This document shows positions 29,342 through 39,496 of a stretch of DNA of 64,000 bases, piece after piece. The stretch's first letter is position 1. The number at the start of each line of letters is the position of its first letter. The DNA is taken from positions 2,604,001 to 2,668,000 of the forward strand of contig NZ_CP017774.1 in assembly GCF_001857965.1 (NCBI RefSeq). Reading direction: 5' to 3'. The notes under the pieces are model-generated. The model was not told where the DNA came from. It did no database searches and saw only the letters and a program-made list of their open reading frames with translations. Both the position numbers and the translations under genes were made by a program. The DNA is from Flavobacterium commune. Its GTDB lineage: Bacteria; Bacteroidota; Bacteroidia; Flavobacteriales; Flavobacteriaceae.

Positions 29342-31603
29342 ATGGCTTTTGATATTGAAATGATTCAAAAAGTGTATGCTAACATGGCGAGTCGTGTTGA
29401 TGCAGCACGTAAAATTGTTGGTCGTCCGCTTACTTTAACAGAGAAAATTTTATACAGTCATCTTTGGGATGGTATTGCGAAGCAAGCCTACGGAAGAGGG
29501 GTTGATTATGTTGATTTTGCTCCTGATAGAGTGGCTTGTCAGGATGCGACTGCACAAATGGCTTTGTTGCAATTTATGCATGCTGGGAAGTCAAAGGTGG
29601 CAGTGCCTACAACGGTTCACTGTGATCACTTAATCCAGGCTAAAGTTGGAGCTTCTACGGATTTAGCTGTAGCAAACACTCAATCTAAAGAGGTGTTTGA
29701 TTTTTTGTCATCAGTTTCGAATAAATATGGTATTGGTTTTTGGAAACCGGGATCAGGAATTATTCACCAAATTGTGTTGGAAAATTACGCGTTCCCAGGC
29801 GGAATGATGATTGGTACCGATTCACATACTGTAAACGCAGGAGGATTAGGCATGCTGGCAATTGGAGTTGGTGGAGCTGATGCTGTCGATGTAATGTCGG
29901 GGATGTCGTGGGAGTTGAAATTTCCTAAATTAATTGGTGTAAAATTAACCGGAAAATTATCGGGTTGGACAGCTCCTAAAGACGTAATATTAAAAGTGGC
30001 TGATATTCTGACTGTAAAAGGAGGAACAGGAGCTGTTGTTGAGTATTTTGGTGAAGGTGCAACCAATATGTCTTGTACCGGTAAAGGGACTATTTGTAAC
30101 ATGGGAGCAGAAATTGGTGCTACAACTTCTACTTTTGGATATGATGATTCTATGAGAAGGTATTTAGCAGCAACAGGACGTCAGGATGTTGTGGATGCAG
30201 CGGATAAAGTAGCTTCTTATTTAACGGCTGATACTGAAGTTTATGCTAATCCGGAGCAATATTTTGACCAGTTAATTGAAATTAATTTATCAGAATTAGA
30301 ACCTCATATTAATGGTCCATTTACTCCAGACAGAGGAACTCCGGTTTCAAAAATGAAAGCAGAGGCCGAGGCTAATGGATGGCCGTTAAAAGTAGAGTGG
30401 GGATTAATTGGTTCTTGTACTAATTCTTCATATGAAGATATGGCTCGTGCGGCTTCTATAGTAAATCAGGCGGTTGAATTAGGGATAACTCCCAAAGCGG
30501 AGTTTGGTATTAATCCGGGATCTGAGCAAATTCGTTATACTATCGAGAGGGATGGTATAATTGCTACTTTCGAAAAAATGGGTACTAAAGTGTTTACCAA
30601 TGCTTGTGGGCCATGTATAGGACAATGGGATAGAGCAGGAGCTGATAAGGGCGAAAAAAATACTATCGTACATTCTTTTAATCGTAATTTTTCAAAACGT
30701 GCGGATGGAAATCCCAATACTCATGCTTTTGTGACTTCACCGGAAATGGTTGCTGCTTTGGCAATTTCAGGAAGATTGGATTTTAATCCTTTGACTGATA
30801 CTTTAATTAATGATAAAGGAGAGGAAGTAAGGTTAAGTACTCCTTATGGAGATGAATTACCATCAAGAGGATTTGATGTGGAAGATGCAGGTTTTCAGCC
30901 TCCGGCAGAAGACGGTACAGGAGTAGAGGTAGTGGTTTCTCCTACATCGGACAGATTGCAGCTTTTAGCACCTTTCGAAGCTTGGGATGGTAAAAATATT
31001 GTGGATGCTAAATTGTTGATTAAAGCTTATGGGAAATGTACAACTGATCATATTTCTATGGCAGGACCTTGGTTGCGCTACCGAGGGCATTTAGATAATA
31101 TTTCGAACAATATGTTGATTGGAGCGGTTAATGCCTACAATCAGAATACGAATTCTGTTAAAAATCAACTTACGGGAGTGTATGATGCTGTTCCTGCTGT
31201 AGCGCGAGCTTATAAAGCTGCCGGGATTCCTTCAATTGTTGTGGGGGATCATAATTATGGCGAGGGTTCTTCTCGCGAGCATGCCGCTATGGAACCTCGT
31301 TTCTTGGGGGTGAAAGCAGTATTGGTGAAATCATTTGCCCGTATCCATGAAACGAATTTGAAAAAACAAGGGATGTTGGCATTGACTTTTGCTAATGAAA
31401 CGGATTATGATAAAATTCAGGAAGATGACACGATCAATTTTGTTGATTTAGTCGATTTTGCTCCGGGAAAACCCTTAACCCTTGAGTTTGTTCATGCTGA
31501 TGGTTCTAAAGATAAGGTTGTGGCTAATCATACTTACAATGAAAGTCAAATAGCATGGTTTGTTGCCGGTTCAGCATTGAATTTGATTGCAGCTCAAGTA
31601 TAA
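29342..31603 (+). CDS. Aconitate hydratase, mitochondrial-type
   Basis: A 753-residue aconitase resembling the mitochondrial ACO2 class, shorter than AcnA/IRP1 (about 890) and lacking the AcnB HEAT domain. Cluster ligands include a [13 protein letters not shown] region and [11 protein letters not shown]; substrate-binding motifs [11 protein letters not shown] and [12 protein letters not shown] are present. It catalyses citrate to isocitrate. It is separated from acnB by a terminator, so it has its own promoter and can be regulated apart from acnB. Confidence 0.94.
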   Translation: MAFDIEMIQKVYANMASRVDAARKIVGRPLTLTEKILYSHLWDGIAKQAYGRGVDYVDFAPDRVACQDATAQMALLQFMHAGKSKVAVPTTVHCDHLIQAKVGASTDLAVANTQSKEVFDFLSSVSNKYGIGFWKPGSGIIHQIVLENYAFPGGMMIGTDSHTVNAGGLGMLAIGVGGADAVDVMSGMSWELKFPKLIGVKLTGKLSGWTAPKDVILKVADILTVKGGTGAVVEYFGEGATNMSCTGKGTICNMGAEIGATTSTFGYDDSMRRYLAATGRQDVVDAADKVASYLTADTEVYANPEQYFDQLIEINLSELEPHINGPFTPDRGTPVSKMKAEAEANGWPLKVEWGLIGSCTNSSYEDMARAASIVNQAVELGITPKAEFGINPGSEQIRYTIERDGIIATFEKMGTKVFTNACGPCIGQWDRAGADKGEKNTIVHSFNRNFSKRADGNPNTHAFVTSPEMVAALAISGRLDFNPLTDTLINDKGEEVRLSTPYGDELPSRGFDVEDAGFQPPAEDGTGVEVVVSPTSDRLQLLAPFEAWDGKNIVDAKLLIKAYGKCTTDHISMAGPWLRYRGHLDNISNNMLIGAVNAYNQNTNSVKNQLTGVYDAVPAVARAYKAAGIPSIVVGDHNYGEGSSREHAAMEPRFLGVKAVLVKSFARIHETNLKKQGMLALTFANETDYDKIQEDDTINFVDLVDFAPGKPLTLEFVHADGSKDKVVANHTYNESQIAWFVAGSALNLIAAQV

Positions 31604-31623
31604 TTTATTTTTTATTGCGATAT

Positions 31624-31657
31624 AATGCGTTCTGTTTAATCAGGACACATTTTTTTT
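31624..31657 (+). terminator. Terminator of the second aconitase gene
   Basis: AATGCGTTCTG (31624-31634) pairs with CAGGACACATT (31641-31651), with one C-A mismatch and a G-U pair, then T7. Confidence 0.75.
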
Positions 31658-31815
31658 AAATATATGCTAAAAAATAACTTAAAGTACTGGTAAGATTGGG
31701 TTTATTGGTATTAAAATGTTAAATTCGCTTTTATCAATTTTTTGTTGTTAGAAAATCCTTTATTTTCTAATGTGTTGTAAATGAGTGAGCTGTATTATTA
31801 ATTTAAAAAAGTTTT

Positions 31816-33270
31816 ATGAGGTCTAAATTTTGGATTGTTTTCTTGGTTCTGTTTTGTAAGTTTAATGGTTTTTCTCAGGAAAAATACATGAAGCACACAG
31901 TAGCTAAAGGAGAAACAATATCTAAAATTGCAGAACAGTATAATATAAAACCAGCCGCTATTTATGAAATTAATCCCGATGCTAAGAAAGGAATAAAATT
32001 CAAAGAAATTTTGTTGGTACCGGTTGCTATATCAGCCATCAAAAAACCGTTGGTTGAAGTCTCTAAATCAAATGTTGCTCAAAAAGAACATATAGTTTTG
32101 GCTAAAGAAACTTTGTATGGGATAGCTAAACAATACGGAGTTAAAGTTGCTGATTTATATGCTTTGAATCCTCTGTTAGAGAAAAGAGGTTTGCAAGTTG
32201 GGAATACTGTTAATGTACCGGTTGTTGAATCGAAGGATTTAATAGCAGAGAATACTATTCCTCAAAAGGAAGTTTCAAAAGCAGAAATTAAAGAGGTTAA
32301 AAAAGAACTTATTTCTCAGCCAATTCCTGTAAAGGAAGATACTTTGGTGGTTGTTGTTAATGATTTTAAAGGGAATATTTTAAAAGAAGTATTAGCAAAA
32401 GAAACACTTTATGGTATTGCTAAAGAATATGGCGTTTCAGTAGCTGATATTGAAAAAGCCAATCCAATATTAGAAAAACAAGCACTAAGAATCGGTCAGA
32501 AAATTGTAATTCCAACTACCAATAAGCGATTGTTTGAAGAAAATAGCGGTGTTGCTGTTAATAAAGAGGAAGTAAAGGTTGAATCTAAAAAGGAGTCGGC
32601 TACAATTGTAGTAAGTGAAGAAGTTAAGGTTACAGATGATATTCAGGTAGAGTTGAGTCATGAAGTTTTAGCTAAAGAAACGAAATACGGAATTGCAAAA
32701 CAATACGGACTTACGGTAAAAGAGTTAGAAAATCAGAATCCTAAGATTGTAAATAAGCTTTTAGTAGGTGAAAAATTAACAATTCGTACATCTAAATTAA
32801 ATGCTAAACCAGCAGTAAAATTTGATTTTAGTGATGATTCTTTTACAACTGATATGGTTGGTAATGATGTAAAATCTATTTATGGACCTGATTTTATAGA
32901 CCAATTGATTTCCAGAGCTTCCGAAAATATTGGTGTACGTTACAGAGCTGGAGGTACTACTAAGGAAGGTTTTGATTGTTCGGGTTTGATGTGTTCTACT
33001 TTTGGAGCATTTGATATTCAGTTGCCAAGGTCGTCTTTTGAGCAGTCACATTACGGAGTGAAAATTGATGCTGAAAATGCTCAAAAAGGAGATTTAATAT
33101 TTTTCAAGACTAATGGAAGAAGTCAAATTAATCATGTAGGAATGGTTGTTGAAGTTACTGATGGAGATATTAAATTTATTCACGCTTCTGTTGGCGGAGG
33201 TGTTATTATTTCGTCAATAAAAGAAAAATATTATAGTACGAGAGTAACTCAAATCAATCGGGTTTTATAG
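31816..33270 (+). CDS. LysM and NlpC/P60 cell-wall hydrolase
   Basis: A 484-residue exported protein: signal peptide (about 1-20), four LysM modules (about 26-68, 93-136, 191-237, 284-327) separated by charged linkers, and a C-terminal NlpC/P60 domain (about 355-484) with catalytic C388 (FDCSGL), H440 (INHVGMV) and H456 (IHASVGG). These enzymes cut peptide stems of peptidoglycan, and LysM modules bind glycan. Modules 2-4 share the unusual core VLAKETLYGIAKQYG in place of the common GDTL motif. Confidence 0.92.
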   Translation: MRSKFWIVFLVLFCKFNGFSQEKYMKHTVAKGETISKIAEQYNIKPAAIYEINPDAKKGIKFKEILLVPVAISAIKKPLVEVSKSNVAQKEHIVLAKETLYGIAKQYGVKVADLYALNPLLEKRGLQVGNTVNVPVVESKDLIAENTIPQKEVSKAEIKEVKKELISQPIPVKEDTLVVVVNDFKGNILKEVLAKETLYGIAKEYGVSVADIEKANPILEKQALRIGQKIVIPTTNKRLFEENSGVAVNKEEVKVESKKESATIVVSEEVKVTDDIQVELSHEVLAKETKYGIAKQYGLTVKELENQNPKIVNKLLVGEKLTIRTSKLNAKPAVKFDFSDDSFTTDMVGNDVKSIYGPDFIDQLISRASENIGVRYRAGGTTKEGFDCSGLMCSTFGAFDIQLPRSSFEQSHYGVKIDAENAQKGDLIFFKTNGRSQINHVGMVVEVTDGDIKFIHASVGGGVIISSIKEKYYSTRVTQINRVL

Positions 33271-33290
33271 AATTTGAATTGAAATTATAA

Positions 33291-33323
33291 ACAAAAAAAG
33301 TGCTGCTATAGCACTTTTTTTGT
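33291..33323. terminator. Bidirectional terminator
   Basis: A perfect 14-bp stem (ACAAAAAAAGTGCT / AGCACTTTTTTTGT) with loop GCTAT; A- and T-runs on both sides serve the two convergent genes. Confidence 0.93.
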
Positions 33324-33332
33324 TTTAAAAAC

Positions 33333-34451
33333 TTAAATGTTTTTTATTTTAACACAGGAGATGTTTTTAAGTTTCAATTCGCTTACTTTTTTTAATAAAC
33401 CTGTTTTTGGATTTCTTTTAAAAACAATTACGTTTTCACTATTCATATTGGCAACAATCAAAAACTTTCCGGAAGGGCTAATAGCAAAATTACGAGGGTG
33501 ATTTCCTAAACTGGATTGGGTAGCAACACTTTTTAGTGTGCCGTTTTTTTGGATACCGTAAATAGAGATACTATTTTCAATTCCTCTATTCGAAACATAT
33601 AAAAATTTTCCATCTGAGCTAATGAGAATTTCAGCACTGCCAAAATCTTTTGACTCTTTTTTAGATTGAATTTTAATTCTCTCAATAAGGTTTAGCTGCC
33701 CTTTTTCAAAGGTGTATGAGCTAATGGCTCCGGCAATTTCTTCAATAGAATACCCCCATTTTTTATTGGGATGAAACGCAAAATGTCTAGGGCCACTTCC
33801 CGGAGTACTTTTTACAAAATTACTGTTGCTGATATCTAAAGGTTCTTTTTTGTTGTTGTCAAAAGGAAAGATTCTAATTTTATCAGCACCCAGATCAGGA
33901 GAAATAATATAGTTGTTGTCTGGAGAAAAAAACACCGAATGTACGTGAGAACTTTTTTGTCTTTCAGGATTGATGCTTCCTTCAGTAAAAGGGATGTGTT
34001 GTACAATTGGATTTATTTTTCCATCTTCTGCAATAGGAAATATTGAGATGCTGCTTCCTGTATAATTCGCGTCGACAAGCCATTTTCCGGTGTGATCTAA
34101 TGAAAGATAGACAGGGTTTTCTCCATTTGTTTTTTGACTGTTTAAAAATGTCAGACTTTTGTTTTGAGGGTCAAATTTAAAACTGCTAACACTGCCTGCG
34201 TTTGGGGTTTTGCTTTCGGTACAGGCATATATAAATTGACCTTCATTTGATATACTCAAATAAGAAGGATTTGAAATGTTACTGATACTGGTTATTTTAG
34301 ATAATTTACCTTTAATGGTATCTAATTGGTAAATATAGATTCCTTCTGCGCTTTTATCAGGGGTATAAGAACCAAAAAAGACATAGCTGTTTTGAGAATA
34401 AGTAATGTGAAAACTAATTAAAGCGAGTAATAGTAGGAATGGTTTTTTCAA
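33333..34451 (-). CDS. Lactonase-family beta-propeller protein
   Basis: About 372 residues with a signal peptide and a seven-bladed beta-propeller of the YbhE/Pgl lactonase family (YVFFGSYT, NPSYLSIS, HVHSVFFSPD, GPRHFAFHP, NHPRNFAISPSGKFLIVANM). Cytoplasmic members hydrolyse 6-phosphogluconolactone; this exported copy probably acts on another substrate. No ATG is available: TTG 34451 gives a clean signal peptide (KKPFLLLLALISFHITYSQ). The frame opens to a TTG at 34505, but that would start inside the upstream gene's terminator. Confidence 0.78.
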   Translation of the reverse strand: MKKPFLLLLALISFHITYSQNSYVFFGSYTPDKSAEGIYIYQLDTIKGKLSKITSISNISNPSYLSISNEGQFIYACTESKTPNAGSVSSFKFDPQNKSLTFLNSQKTNGENPVYLSLDHTGKWLVDANYTGSSISIFPIAEDGKINPIVQHIPFTEGSINPERQKSSHVHSVFFSPDNNYIISPDLGADKIRIFPFDNNKKEPLDISNSNFVKSTPGSGPRHFAFHPNKKWGYSIEEIAGAISSYTFEKGQLNLIERIKIQSKKESKDFGSAEILISSDGKFLYVSNRGIENSISIYGIQKNGTLKSVATQSSLGNHPRNFAISPSGKFLIVANMNSENVIVFKRNPKTGLLKKVSELKLKNISCVKIKNI

Positions 34452-34503
34452 GTTTTTAGTTTTATGGGTAGAAGTTAAAAGTATTTCTTTTTTTATAAAA
34501 AAC

Positions 34504-34529
34504 AAAAGCCAGTAAAATTACCGGCTTTT
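34504..34529 (-). terminator. Terminator of HtrA gene
   Basis: AAAAGCC (34504-34510) pairs with GGCTTTT (34523-34529), with further pairing GTAA/TTAC inside; the minus strand ends in a T-rich tail. Confidence 0.7.
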
Positions 34530-34551
34530 TAGATAGTGAGTTGTTCAAAAA

Positions 34552-35955
34552 TTAAATAATAATTCGAATAATTTCTCCGTTTTTATTAATCATTTCAATT
34601 CGAACGCTTTGACGTTCGTCTTTGTTGTTCAAAAGTTTTGAAGCCGTTTCAATGTCTTTGATTTTGACATTGTCTATACTTATAATGATATTACCTTTTA
34701 ATTCTTCGGCGTATTGGCTTAAGTTTTCGTTGTTAATTGATTTGATTTTTACACCATAATCAACACGGAATTTCTTTTTATCAGCGGCCGAAATATTCTC
34801 TAATTCGATTCCTTTGAACTCGGTATTAAAAAATTCATTTTTGCTCAATGTAACAGGAATAGTTTGGCTGTTGCCTTCTCTGATAATGGTTACCGCTACT
34901 TTGTCATTTGGTCGCTTGGTATTAATATATCCGGATAAATCAGCAAAAGTCGCAATATTTTGGTTGTCAATTTTTATGATAATATCACCTTTTTTCAAAC
35001 CTGATTTATCGGCTCCGGTATTTTTTCGAACATTATTAATATAGAAACCTTCCGTTTGTTTGATACCTAATTCTTTGGATGCTTTTGCATTCAGCTCACC
35101 ACCTTCAACTCCTAAAATTCCGCGTTGTACATTACCAAATTCCATAATATCTTCGATTATTTTTCGGGTAATATTAGACGGAACTGCAAAAGAATAACCT
35201 ACGTAGGAACCTGTCATAGAAGTAATCATGGTGTTGATTCCAATTAAATCACCACGGGTGTTTACTAATGCGCCACCACTGTTTCCCGGGTTTACTGCAG
35301 CATCTGTCTGGATAAAAGACTGAATGCCATCAGTACCAAGATTTCTGGCTTTTGCCGATACAATTCCCGCAGTTACTGTAGAGGTCAGATTATACGGATT
35401 TCCTACTGCAAGTACCCATTCGCCCACTTTTACATCGTCGGAATTTCCAAAAGTGCTATAAGGTAATTTTTCATCGGCATCAATTTTTAGTAGCGCAATG
35501 TCCATTTTAGAATCGGTGCCAATCAATTTTGCTTTATATGATTTTTTGTTGTTTAAGGTAATTTCAATTTCTGAAGCATCTTTTACTACGTGATTATTGG
35601 TTACAATATAGCCGTCTTCCGAAATGATAACCCCTGAACCCGTACCTACCTGTTCCTGAGATTGTCCTCCACCTCTGTAGCCGTAGAAAAATTCAAGAAT
35701 AGGGTCGCTTACTTTTTGATACGAAACGTTTTTTACGTGAACAACTGTATGGATAGTTTTATCTGCTGCTTCCGTAAAATCTAATACGTTTGAAGATAAG
35801 CCAACTCTTTTTGCGTAAGGGTCAGAAGCTAGTGTTGTTAAGGTTTTTTTGTCATTCGAAAAATAACCGTCATTGTCAAATAATAATTTATAAGCCCCTA
35901 AAGTAGTGGCTCCACTTAAAAGTGAGACTAAAAATAGACTTGAGAATTGTTTCAT
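34552..35955 (-). CDS. HtrA/Deg family periplasmic serine protease
   Basis: A 467-residue exported protease-chaperone with an N-terminal membrane/signal segment, a trypsin-like domain with triad H122 (TNNHVV), D152 (SKMDIALLK) and S226 (GNSGGAL), a first PDZ domain (about 275-365) and a shorter second PDZ-like region (about 385-467). It degrades misfolded envelope proteins. The length fits a DegP/DegQ-type protein. DegP versus DegQ or DegS cannot be decided. Confidence 0.93.
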   Translation of the reverse strand: MKQFSSLFLVSLLSGATTLGAYKLLFDNDGYFSNDKKTLTTLASDPYAKRVGLSSNVLDFTEAADKTIHTVVHVKNVSYQKVSDPILEFFYGYRGGGQSQEQVGTGSGVIISEDGYIVTNNHVVKDASEIEITLNNKKSYKAKLIGTDSKMDIALLKIDADEKLPYSTFGNSDDVKVGEWVLAVGNPYNLTSTVTAGIVSAKARNLGTDGIQSFIQTDAAVNPGNSGGALVNTRGDLIGINTMITSMTGSYVGYSFAVPSNITRKIIEDIMEFGNVQRGILGVEGGELNAKASKELGIKQTEGFYINNVRKNTGADKSGLKKGDIIIKIDNQNIATFADLSGYINTKRPNDKVAVTIIREGNSQTIPVTLSKNEFFNTEFKGIELENISAADKKKFRVDYGVKIKSINNENLSQYAEELKGNIIISIDNVKIKDIETASKLLNNKDERQSVRIEMINKNGEIIRIII

Positions 35956-36063
35956 AATAGCTAACAGTTTTTGTTATTTGTAAAGTAAATTTATAATGAA
36001 AATCGAATGTTAAAAAACACTTTAACGCTGTTTAACAATGATTAACATTTCATTAATAGTTTG

Positions 36064-36071
36064 TACTTTTG
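36064..36071 (+). promoter_or_regulatory. Promoter -7 element of dapF
   Basis: TACTTTTG matches the -7 consensus and lies 19 bp before the dapF ATG at 36091. Confidence 0.55.
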
Positions 36072-36090
36072 TAAAACAAATTTAGAAATA

Positions 36091-36873
36091 ATGTTAATAC
36101 AATTTTATAAATACCAAGGTACCGGAAACGATTTTGTAATCATCGATAATCGTACCAATTTTTTTCCGAAAGAAGATACGAAACTAATTGAACGTCTTTG
36201 TGACAGACGATTTGGAATAGGAGCGGACGGATTGATGTTGCTTGAAAATGATCCAGAAACCGATTTTAAAATGGTGTATTACAATTCAGATGGGAATCAA
36301 AGTACTATGTGTGGAAATGGTGGAAGATGTCTGGTCGCTTTTGCGAAACAATTAAATGTAATTGGTGATAGTACTTCATTTAATGCTGTAGATGGATTGC
36401 ATCATGCTTCAGTCGATAAAGACGGAATTGTTTCTTTGCAAATGATTGATGTTGATAGTATAAAAATTAACCCGGATTATAGTTTTTTAAATACAGGTTC
36501 GCCGCATCATGTACAATTAGTGGATGATTTAGAACATTATAATGTAAAAGAAAACGGTGCTGCCATTCGTTACGGAGAATTGTATGGCAAAGCAGGAAGT
36601 AATATCAATTTTGTAAAAAAAATAGATAATTCCACTTTTGCACTTCGTACCTATGAACGTGGAGTAGAAGACGAAACCTTAGCTTGTGGAACCGGGGCAA
36701 CTGCAGCAGCTATTGCAATGAACGCTACCGGACAAACCGATTTGACTGCTATTAACATGAATGTTGAAGGTGGAAAATTATCAGTTTCTTTCGAAAAAGA
36801 AGGTAATAAATATGTTAATGTTTTCCTGAACGGTCCGGCAAAATTTGTTTTTGAAGGTACTATCGAAATATAA
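36091..36873 (+). CDS. dapF: Diaminopimelate epimerase
   Basis: A 260-residue enzyme that converts LL- to meso-diaminopimelate for lysine and peptidoglycan synthesis. The two catalytic cysteines are visible: C74 (STMCGNGGRC) and C199 (LACGTGATA). ATG 36091 gives the family N-terminus (QFYKYQGTGNDFVIID); the upstream in-frame ATG at 36061 lies in the promoter element. First gene of a tight run with a GNAT, mltG and DUF2279. Confidence 0.96.
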   Translation: MLIQFYKYQGTGNDFVIIDNRTNFFPKEDTKLIERLCDRRFGIGADGLMLLENDPETDFKMVYYNSDGNQSTMCGNGGRCLVAFAKQLNVIGDSTSFNAVDGLHHASVDKDGIVSLQMIDVDSIKINPDYSFLNTGSPHHVQLVDDLEHYNVKENGAAIRYGELYGKAGSNINFVKKIDNSTFALRTYERGVEDETLACGTGATAAAIAMNATGQTDLTAINMNVEGGKLSVSFEKEGNKYVNVFLNGPAKFVFEGTIEI

Positions 36874-36897
36874 TCATCAATAGAAACTCACTTCAAA

Positions 36898-37431
36898 ATG
36901 ATTACTTTAAAAGGAGATAATATCTACATACGAGCATTAGAACCCAATGATTTGGAATTTATTTATGCCGTAGAAAATGATCAAAGTATTTGGGAAGTGA
37001 GCAATACTCAAACTCCTTATAGCCGATTTTTAATTCGTCAATATCTTGAAAATGCGCATCAGGATATTTATGAAGCCAAGCAATTGCGATTAGCCATTTG
37101 TCAGGATCAGGATTTTCCGGCCTTGGGTTTAATTGATTTGTTTGATTTTGATCCTAAAAATAATAGGGCAGGAGTAGGGATTATGATTTTAAATGATGCG
37201 AATAGAAATCTGAAAATTGGTTCTGAAGCATTAGAATTATTGATTCGCTATTCATTCCATCATCTTAATTTACATCAGTTGTATGCAAATATTGCTATGG
37301 GAAATGAAGCAAGTAAAGCACTTTTTACTAAATTTGGCTTTCAATGTATAGGTGTTAAAAAGGATTGGAATCTTATCAACGGAGTGTATCAAGACGAAGC
37401 CATCTATCAATTAATTAATCAACAATTTTAA
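36898..37431 (+). CDS. GNAT family N-acetyltransferase (RimJ/RimL-like)
   Basis: A 177-residue acetyltransferase. The acetyl-CoA region is recognisable (AGVGIMI ... NRNLKIGSEALELLIRY, about 100-123), followed by LYANIAMGNEASKALFTKFGF, typical of RimJ/RimL-type enzymes that acetylate protein N-termini or small molecules such as spermidine. The substrate is unknown. It lies 24 bp after dapF and 10 bp before mltG, so it is probably in the same transcript. Confidence 0.85.
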   Translation: MITLKGDNIYIRALEPNDLEFIYAVENDQSIWEVSNTQTPYSRFLIRQYLENAHQDIYEAKQLRLAICQDQDFPALGLIDLFDFDPKNNRAGVGIMILNDANRNLKIGSEALELLIRYSFHHLNLHQLYANIAMGNEASKALFTKFGFQCIGVKKDWNLINGVYQDEAIYQLINQQF

Positions 37432-37441
37432 ATTTTTAGCT

Positions 37442-38482
37442 TTGACCCCAAAAAAAATTATTTCAATCGCTTTTATTACGATTATTTCGGCATTGATTAT
37501 TTATGGCTTTGTTTTAATTAGCCAGATATTTTCAGATAATACTAAATTTGCAGAGAACGAAGTTTATGTTCATATTCCAACCGATGCAACATACCAACAA
37601 GCCTTGGATTCGTTGACTCTTTATGTAACTAATTTAGATCGTTTTGAAATGGTCGCTAATAAAATGAGTTATCCTGAAAATGTAAAATCAGGGCGTTTCC
37701 TGTTGACCAAGGGAATGAATAGTTACGAATTGGTTAAAGCAATGCGAAACAATGTAGCTGTAAAATTAGCTTTTAACAATCAGGAACGAATAGAGAATTT
37801 AGCAGGTCGTGTAGGTTCTCAAATTGAAGCTGATAGTTTGTCTTTGTTGAATTCGTTTAAAGATTCTATATTTTTAAAAGAAAATGGTTTTACCGAAGAG
37901 AACGTTTTATCCATGTTTATCCCTAATACTTATGAGGTATATTGGAATACTTCGGCAGAGAAGTTTAGAGATAAAATGATTAAGGAATACCGTAATTTTT
38001 GGGATAAAGAGCGTGTTGCCAAAGCTGAAAAACAAGGATTAACACCCATAGAAGTAACAACATTGGCTTCTATTGTACATAAAGAATCGGTTAAAAAAGA
38101 CGAAAGACCCAGAATTGCAGGTGTTTATTTAAACAGATTACGCGCTGGAATGCCACTTCAGGCTGATCCGACGGTTATTTTTGCTAAAAAGAAAAAGGAT
38201 AACGATTTTAATCAGGTTATCAAACGAGTTTTCTATAACGATTTGTTTTTGAGTTCACCATACAACACTTATAAAGTGGTTGGTCTTCCTCCCGGACCTA
38301 TTGCTATGCCTGATATTACGGCTTTAGAAGCAGTTTTAAATCCCGAGAAAAATGATTTTATTTATTTCTGTGCAAGTGTGGATCGTTTTGGATATCATGA
38401 ATTTGCGGCTACTTTGGCAGAGCACAATATTAATGCTAAAAAATATTCTGATTGGGTGAATGCTCAGGGAATTAAAAGATAG
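37442..38482 (+). CDS. mltG: Endolytic transglycosylase MltG
   Basis: A 346-residue YceG/MltG protein with one N-terminal membrane helix (about 7-28), a LysM-like region and the catalytic domain with glutamate E215 (ASIVHKESV) and the signature RPRIAGVYLNRL...MPLQADPTV. It cleaves nascent glycan strands and sets their length. It starts with TTG 10 bp after the acetyltransferase stop; no ATG fits the N-terminus. Confidence 0.93.
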   Translation: MTPKKIISIAFITIISALIIYGFVLISQIFSDNTKFAENEVYVHIPTDATYQQALDSLTLYVTNLDRFEMVANKMSYPENVKSGRFLLTKGMNSYELVKAMRNNVAVKLAFNNQERIENLAGRVGSQIEADSLSLLNSFKDSIFLKENGFTEENVLSMFIPNTYEVYWNTSAEKFRDKMIKEYRNFWDKERVAKAEKQGLTPIEVTTLASIVHKESVKKDERPRIAGVYLNRLRAGMPLQADPTVIFAKKKKDNDFNQVIKRVFYNDLFLSSPYNTYKVVGLPPGPIAMPDITALEAVLNPEKNDFIYFCASVDRFGYHEFAATLAEHNINAKKYSDWVNAQGIKR

Positions 38483-38484
38483 TT

Positions 38485-39399
38485 TTGAAGTTTAAAAGCT
38501 TTTTTTTCTTGAGTTTGTTGCTTGCAATTTCAAATTGTGTGGCTCAAAGTGGAATACAATCTTTTTTGAAACCTTCGGATACTTTAAATATTAAAAGACA
38601 AAAAGCTGTTTTCGTTTCGGAAGCAGCTTTTTCTGCTATAAGTTTAGTCGGTTTGAACCAGTTATGGTACGCCGATTATCCAAGATCCAACTTTCATTTT
38701 ATAAATGACAATCAGGAGTGGTTGCAAATGGATAAGGCTGGACATGTTTTTTCGGCTTATCATATTGGTCGTTTGGGTAGCGAAATGTTGCAATGGAGTG
38801 GTGCAGGTACTAAACAGCAATTAATTTATGGGTCAGGATTAGGATTTGCATTTTTAACCGCTGTGGAAGTCCTGGACGGTTTTTCTTCTGAATGGGGAGC
38901 TTCAACAGGGGATGTGATTGCTAATGCTAGCGGAACGGCTTTGTATGTTTCTCAGGAATTGCTTTGGAAAGAACAGCGTATTACACCCAAATTTTCTTTT
39001 CATACCACCCGATTTGCACAATACCGACCTGAAGTTTTAGGCAGTAATTTTAGCGAACAAATTTTAAAAGATTACAATGGTCAAACCTATTGGTTATCGG
39101 TCAATTTTAAGTCCTTTTTTAAAGAGGCAAAAATTCCAAAAATTTTGAATATTGCCATAGGCTATGGAGCCGATAGAATGCTGACCGGAAAAGACGAAAA
39201 TTCCGTAATTATTTCAGACCTAAATCAGCCTAAATCACGACAATTTTATCTTAGTTTAGACCTCGATTTGACAAAAATTGAGACTAAATCCCATTTTTTA
39301 AAGACATTTTTTTCTGTTTTTTCAGTTTTGAAAATTCCGGCACCCACTATCGAATACTCGGCTAACGAGGGGGTTAGAGCTCATCTTTTGTATTTTTAG
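38485..39399 (+). CDS. DUF2279 family exported protein
   Basis: A 304-residue protein with a signal peptide (cleavage near CVA-QSG) and the DUF2279/YfiM-like core (DKAGHVFSAYHIGRLGSEML, GFAFLTAVEVLDGFSSEWGASTGDV, about 90-160). The C-terminal half may be a beta-rich outer-membrane region. Function unknown. It starts with TTG only 2 bp after the mltG stop, so translation is likely coupled. A role in the envelope is inferred from context. Confidence 0.82.
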   Translation: MKFKSFFFLSLLLAISNCVAQSGIQSFLKPSDTLNIKRQKAVFVSEAAFSAISLVGLNQLWYADYPRSNFHFINDNQEWLQMDKAGHVFSAYHIGRLGSEMLQWSGAGTKQQLIYGSGLGFAFLTAVEVLDGFSSEWGASTGDVIANASGTALYVSQELLWKEQRITPKFSFHTTRFAQYRPEVLGSNFSEQILKDYNGQTYWLSVNFKSFFKEAKIPKILNIAIGYGADRMLTGKDENSVIISDLNQPKSRQFYLSLDLDLTKIETKSHFLKTFFSVFSVLKIPAPTIEYSANEGVRAHLLYF

Positions 39400-39442
39400 A
39401 AAACTTTAATATGTTGATTTACAGCTTTCTGTTAAAAAGTTG

Positions 39443-39450
39443 TATATTTG
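39443..39450 (+). promoter_or_regulatory. Promoter -7 element for lysozyme-like gene
   Basis: TATATTTG matches TAnnTTTG, 46 bp before the ATG 39497. Confidence 0.5.
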
Positions 39451-39496
39451 CATGCAGTAATTTCTAAAAGTGACAGGTTTAGAAGAAATATAATTT

